Below the pieces are notes generated by a model. It was not told the DNA's origin. It worked only from the letters and a program-made list of their open reading frames with translations, and did no database searches. A DNA stretch of 7,463 nucleotides from JAAYWY01 sp050945275 (lineage in GTDB: Bacteria; Bacillota; DTU030; DUMP01). Both the position numbers and the translations under genes were made by a program. The DNA is taken from assembly GCA_050945275.1 (NCBI GenBank), contig JBMNSQ010000086.1:1-7463 (forward strand), read 5' to 3'. Below are positions 5,963 through 7,463 of this stretch, in pieces (positions within the stretch are counted from its first letter, which is position 1; each line of letters starts with the position of its first letter).

Positions 5963-6889
5963 CTAAATAATTAATCCACCAATAAGCTCTGTTACTGATT
6001 CAATTTTTTGATCCTCTAGAAACTGTTCTAACCCCTGAACAACCTTGAGCGCTCCCAGCGGATCCATCAGGTTGGCCGTGCCTACACCGACTGCCGTGGC
6101 GCCAGCTAAGAGGAACTCGGCCGCATCAGTGCCGGAGGTAATACCGCCGATCCCAATAAGAGGTATGTCCATAGCCTGTGAGACCTGGTGAACCATTCTC
6201 AAAGCTACCGGTTTTACTGCTGGTCCAGAGAGTCCGCCGGTAACGTTACTTAAAATAGGACGCCTGGTTTTGGCATTTATAGCCATGCCAGTTAAAGTAT
6301 TGATCAGGGACAAAATGTCAGCCCCAGCCTTAGCGGCGCTAAAAGCTATTTCTGTAATATCGGTTACATTGGGGCTTAGTTTAACAATAAGCGGTACATT
6401 GCACACAGCCCGAACGGCAGATACCACCTTGTAGACAGTGTCCGGATGCGTTCCGAAAGCCAATCCCCCACCCTTAACGTTGGGACAAGATATATTAAGT
6501 TCAATGGCATCAACAAGCCCTGAATCAGATAGCTTCTTAGTTACCGTGGTATATTCATCGAAGCTATAGCCGGAAACATTGCCAATAACCAAGGTGCCTT
6601 GGTGACGCAATTCTTGAAGAGGCGGTAATTCCTTAGCAATAGCTACATCTACCCCTGGGTTCTGAAGGCCAATAGCATTTAGGATACCACCTGGTGTTTC
6701 GGCTATACGCGGTGGTGGATTACCTAGCCGGGGCTCAGCTGTCGTGGCCTTAACAATTATCCCGCCCAGAGAGCTTAAATCGTAGTACTGCCCATACTCC
6801 TGCCCAAAGCCGAAGGTGCCAGACATGGTTAAAACTGGATTCTTAAGTTTCAAAGGCCCTAACTGTACTCTTAAGTCAACTTTGCCCAC
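5963..6889 (-). CDS. pyrD: Dihydroorotate dehydrogenase, class 1B catalytic subunit
   Basis: FMN-containing TIM-barrel subunit that oxidises dihydroorotate to orotate, passing electrons through PyrK to NAD+. Visible: GTFGFGQEY near the N-terminus, VKATT with Lys47, NAIGLQNPG, the class 1 catalytic loop NISCPN with Cys135, VKLSPNVTDI, INTLTGMAI, GGLSGPAVKP, and the FMN phosphate-binding GIGGI and AVGVGTA. Class 1B is indicated by the catalytic cysteine together with the adjacent pyrK. GTG at 6889 is chosen as start: AGGGAGGG stands 7 bases upstream, it puts the cysteine at 135 as in known 1B enzymes, and it gives 308 residues (family about 311). A longer frame from 7024 adds 45 residues that are pyrK sequence in another frame. 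It overlaps pyrK by 14 bases and ends just before a terminator. Confidence 0.95.
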   Translation of the reverse strand: MGKVDLRVQLGPLKLKNPVLTMSGTFGFGQEYGQYYDLSSLGGIIVKATTAEPRLGNPPPRIAETPGGILNAIGLQNPGVDVAIAKELPPLQELRHQGTLVIGNVSGYSFDEYTTVTKKLSDSGLVDAIELNISCPNVKGGGLAFGTHPDTVYKVVSAVRAVCNVPLIVKLSPNVTDITEIAFSAAKAGADILSLINTLTGMAINAKTRRPILSNVTGGLSGPAVKPVALRMVHQVSQAMDIPLIGIGGITSGTDAAEFLLAGATAVGVGTANLMDPLGALKVVQGLEQFLEDQKIESVTELIGGLII

Positions 6890-7463
6890 AAGAACACCCT
6901 CCCTGTTTTGCCACTTCTTTAGGCACCGAGAACAAGACTTCATGGGCCCAGAATACAGGTCCATCATGGCAGACCCGTTTGTAAGTATAGCCTTCAGGTG
7001 TATCGGCTTTAACCGGGAATGCACAACCCAAACAAGCCCCTACTCCACAACCCATGCGCTGTTCTAGGGACAATTGAGTCGGAATCCCTTGAGCTTCAAC
7101 AATGCCTGTCAGTGCCTTAAGCATGGGAGTTGGGCCACAAGCTAATAATAGATCAAGCTGCTGGTTTTCTAAGTACTCCTCTAATGGCTTACTTACCAGT
7201 GCCTTTTCGCCAACGCTTCCATCATCTGTAACTACAAATACCTGCCCAAGACGCTCAAATTTTTCTTGAGCTAGTAAATAATCACCTGTTCTAGCACCCA
7301 AAAATGCCACTACTTCTCTGCCCTCTTGGACAGCTTGTTCAGCCACAGCCAATAGCGGGGCTATTCCCATACCGCCGCCCACTAGACCAATACGTTTGCC
7401 TTCTTTTAGGCAAAAGCCTCTGCCCAATGGGCCCAATACCTCTATCTGCTCGCCTGGCTTTCT
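6876..7463 (-). CDS. pyrK: Dihydroorotate dehydrogenase electron-transfer subunit (5' part missing)
   Basis: Iron-sulfur flavoprotein subunit that carries electrons between PyrD FMN and NAD+. The frame is open to the right edge, beginning RKPGEQIEVLGPLGRGF, the end of the FAD-binding domain. Next comes the NAD-binding core IGLVGGGMGIAPLLAVAEQ, then LLLACGPTPMLKAL, then the [2Fe-2S] motif: Cys-x4-Cys-x2-Cys in RMGCGVGACLGCAF and a fourth Cys in KRVCHDGPVF. About 196 of an expected 250-260 or more residues are visible; the start and most of the FAD domain lie outside. The C-terminus is longer than usual and ends GGCSCGQS, with two extra cysteines. The stop (TGA, 6878-6876) lies past the pyrD start, so the genes overlap by 14 bases and are translationally coupled. 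Confidence 0.94.
   Translation of the reverse strand, partial: RKPGEQIEVLGPLGRGFCLKEGKRIGLVGGGMGIAPLLAVAEQAVQEGREVVAFLGARTGDYLLAQEKFERLGQVFVVTDDGSVGEKALVSKPLEEYLENQQLDLLLACGPTPMLKALTGIVEAQGIPTQLSLEQRMGCGVGACLGCAFPVKADTPEGYTYKRVCHDGPVFWAHEVLFSVPKEVAKQGGCSCGQS
6897..6904 (-). promoter_or_regulatory. Ribosome binding site that fixes the pyrD start
   Basis: The minus strand reads AGGGAGGG, 7 bases before GTG at 6889, inside the pyrK coding sequence. No comparable site precedes the longer in-frame start at 7024. Confidence 0.75.

Noticed and set aside
6890..7024. 45-residue N-terminal extension of PyrD
   Set aside because: It lies within pyrK in another frame, is not family-like, and the GTG at 6889 has a good ribosome binding site and places the catalytic cysteine at 135.

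Overview
The window looks like a chromosomal segment from an anaerobic or thermophilic Gram-positive bacterium of the Clostridia-like Bacillota. This is an inference from four signs: strong AGGAGG-type ribosome binding sites, frequent TTG and GTG starts, the two-subunit NAD-linked dihydroorotate dehydrogenase (PyrK with class 1B PyrD), and cyanophycin genes of the non-cyanobacterial type. G+C content appears moderate. No phage, IS element, tRNA, rRNA or CRISPR is visible.

Layout. Positions 1-18 (minus strand) hold what appear to be the first six codons of a cyanophycin synthetase gene running off the left edge. A non-coding stretch (about 36-357) follows, packed with short palindromic repeats. 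Cyanophycinase (358-1170, minus) lies upstream of that start on the same strand, so cphB-cphA would form one unit. A divergent promoter region with a nested palindrome (1250-1303) separates it from a PucR-family regulator (1337-3031, plus). A 160-base gap containing a strongly structured leader precedes an M20-type N-carbamoyl amino acid/allantoate amidohydrolase (3192-4457, plus), which is tightly coupled to a class I dihydroorotase (4459-5748, plus). Another palindromic repeat and two terminators, one for each converging operon, fill 5749-5962. Class 1B dihydroorotate dehydrogenase (5963-6889, minus) and its electron-transfer subunit PyrK (6876 to the right edge, minus, 5' end missing) close the window.

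How the genes may work together. PyrK/PyrD and dihydroorotase are normally biosynthetic, and that is the default reading. However, the set NAD-linked dihydroorotate dehydrogenase, dihydroorotase and an N-carbamoyl amino acid hydrolase is exactly what is needed to run orotate to dihydroorotate, then N-carbamoyl-aspartate, then aspartate plus CO2 and NH3. This is the orotate fermentation classically described in Clostridium (Zymobacterium) oroticum. The adjacent PucR-type regulator, the absence of pyrF/pyrE after pyrD, and the cyanophycin (Asp-Arg polymer) genes fit a nitrogen-salvage or nitrogen-storage theme. This is a hypothesis, not something the sequence proves.

The most unusual sequence-level signals are the repeat family, whose flanks and loop are conserved while the stem changes with compensation, and the multi-helix leader that would enclose the TTG start of the amidohydrolase.
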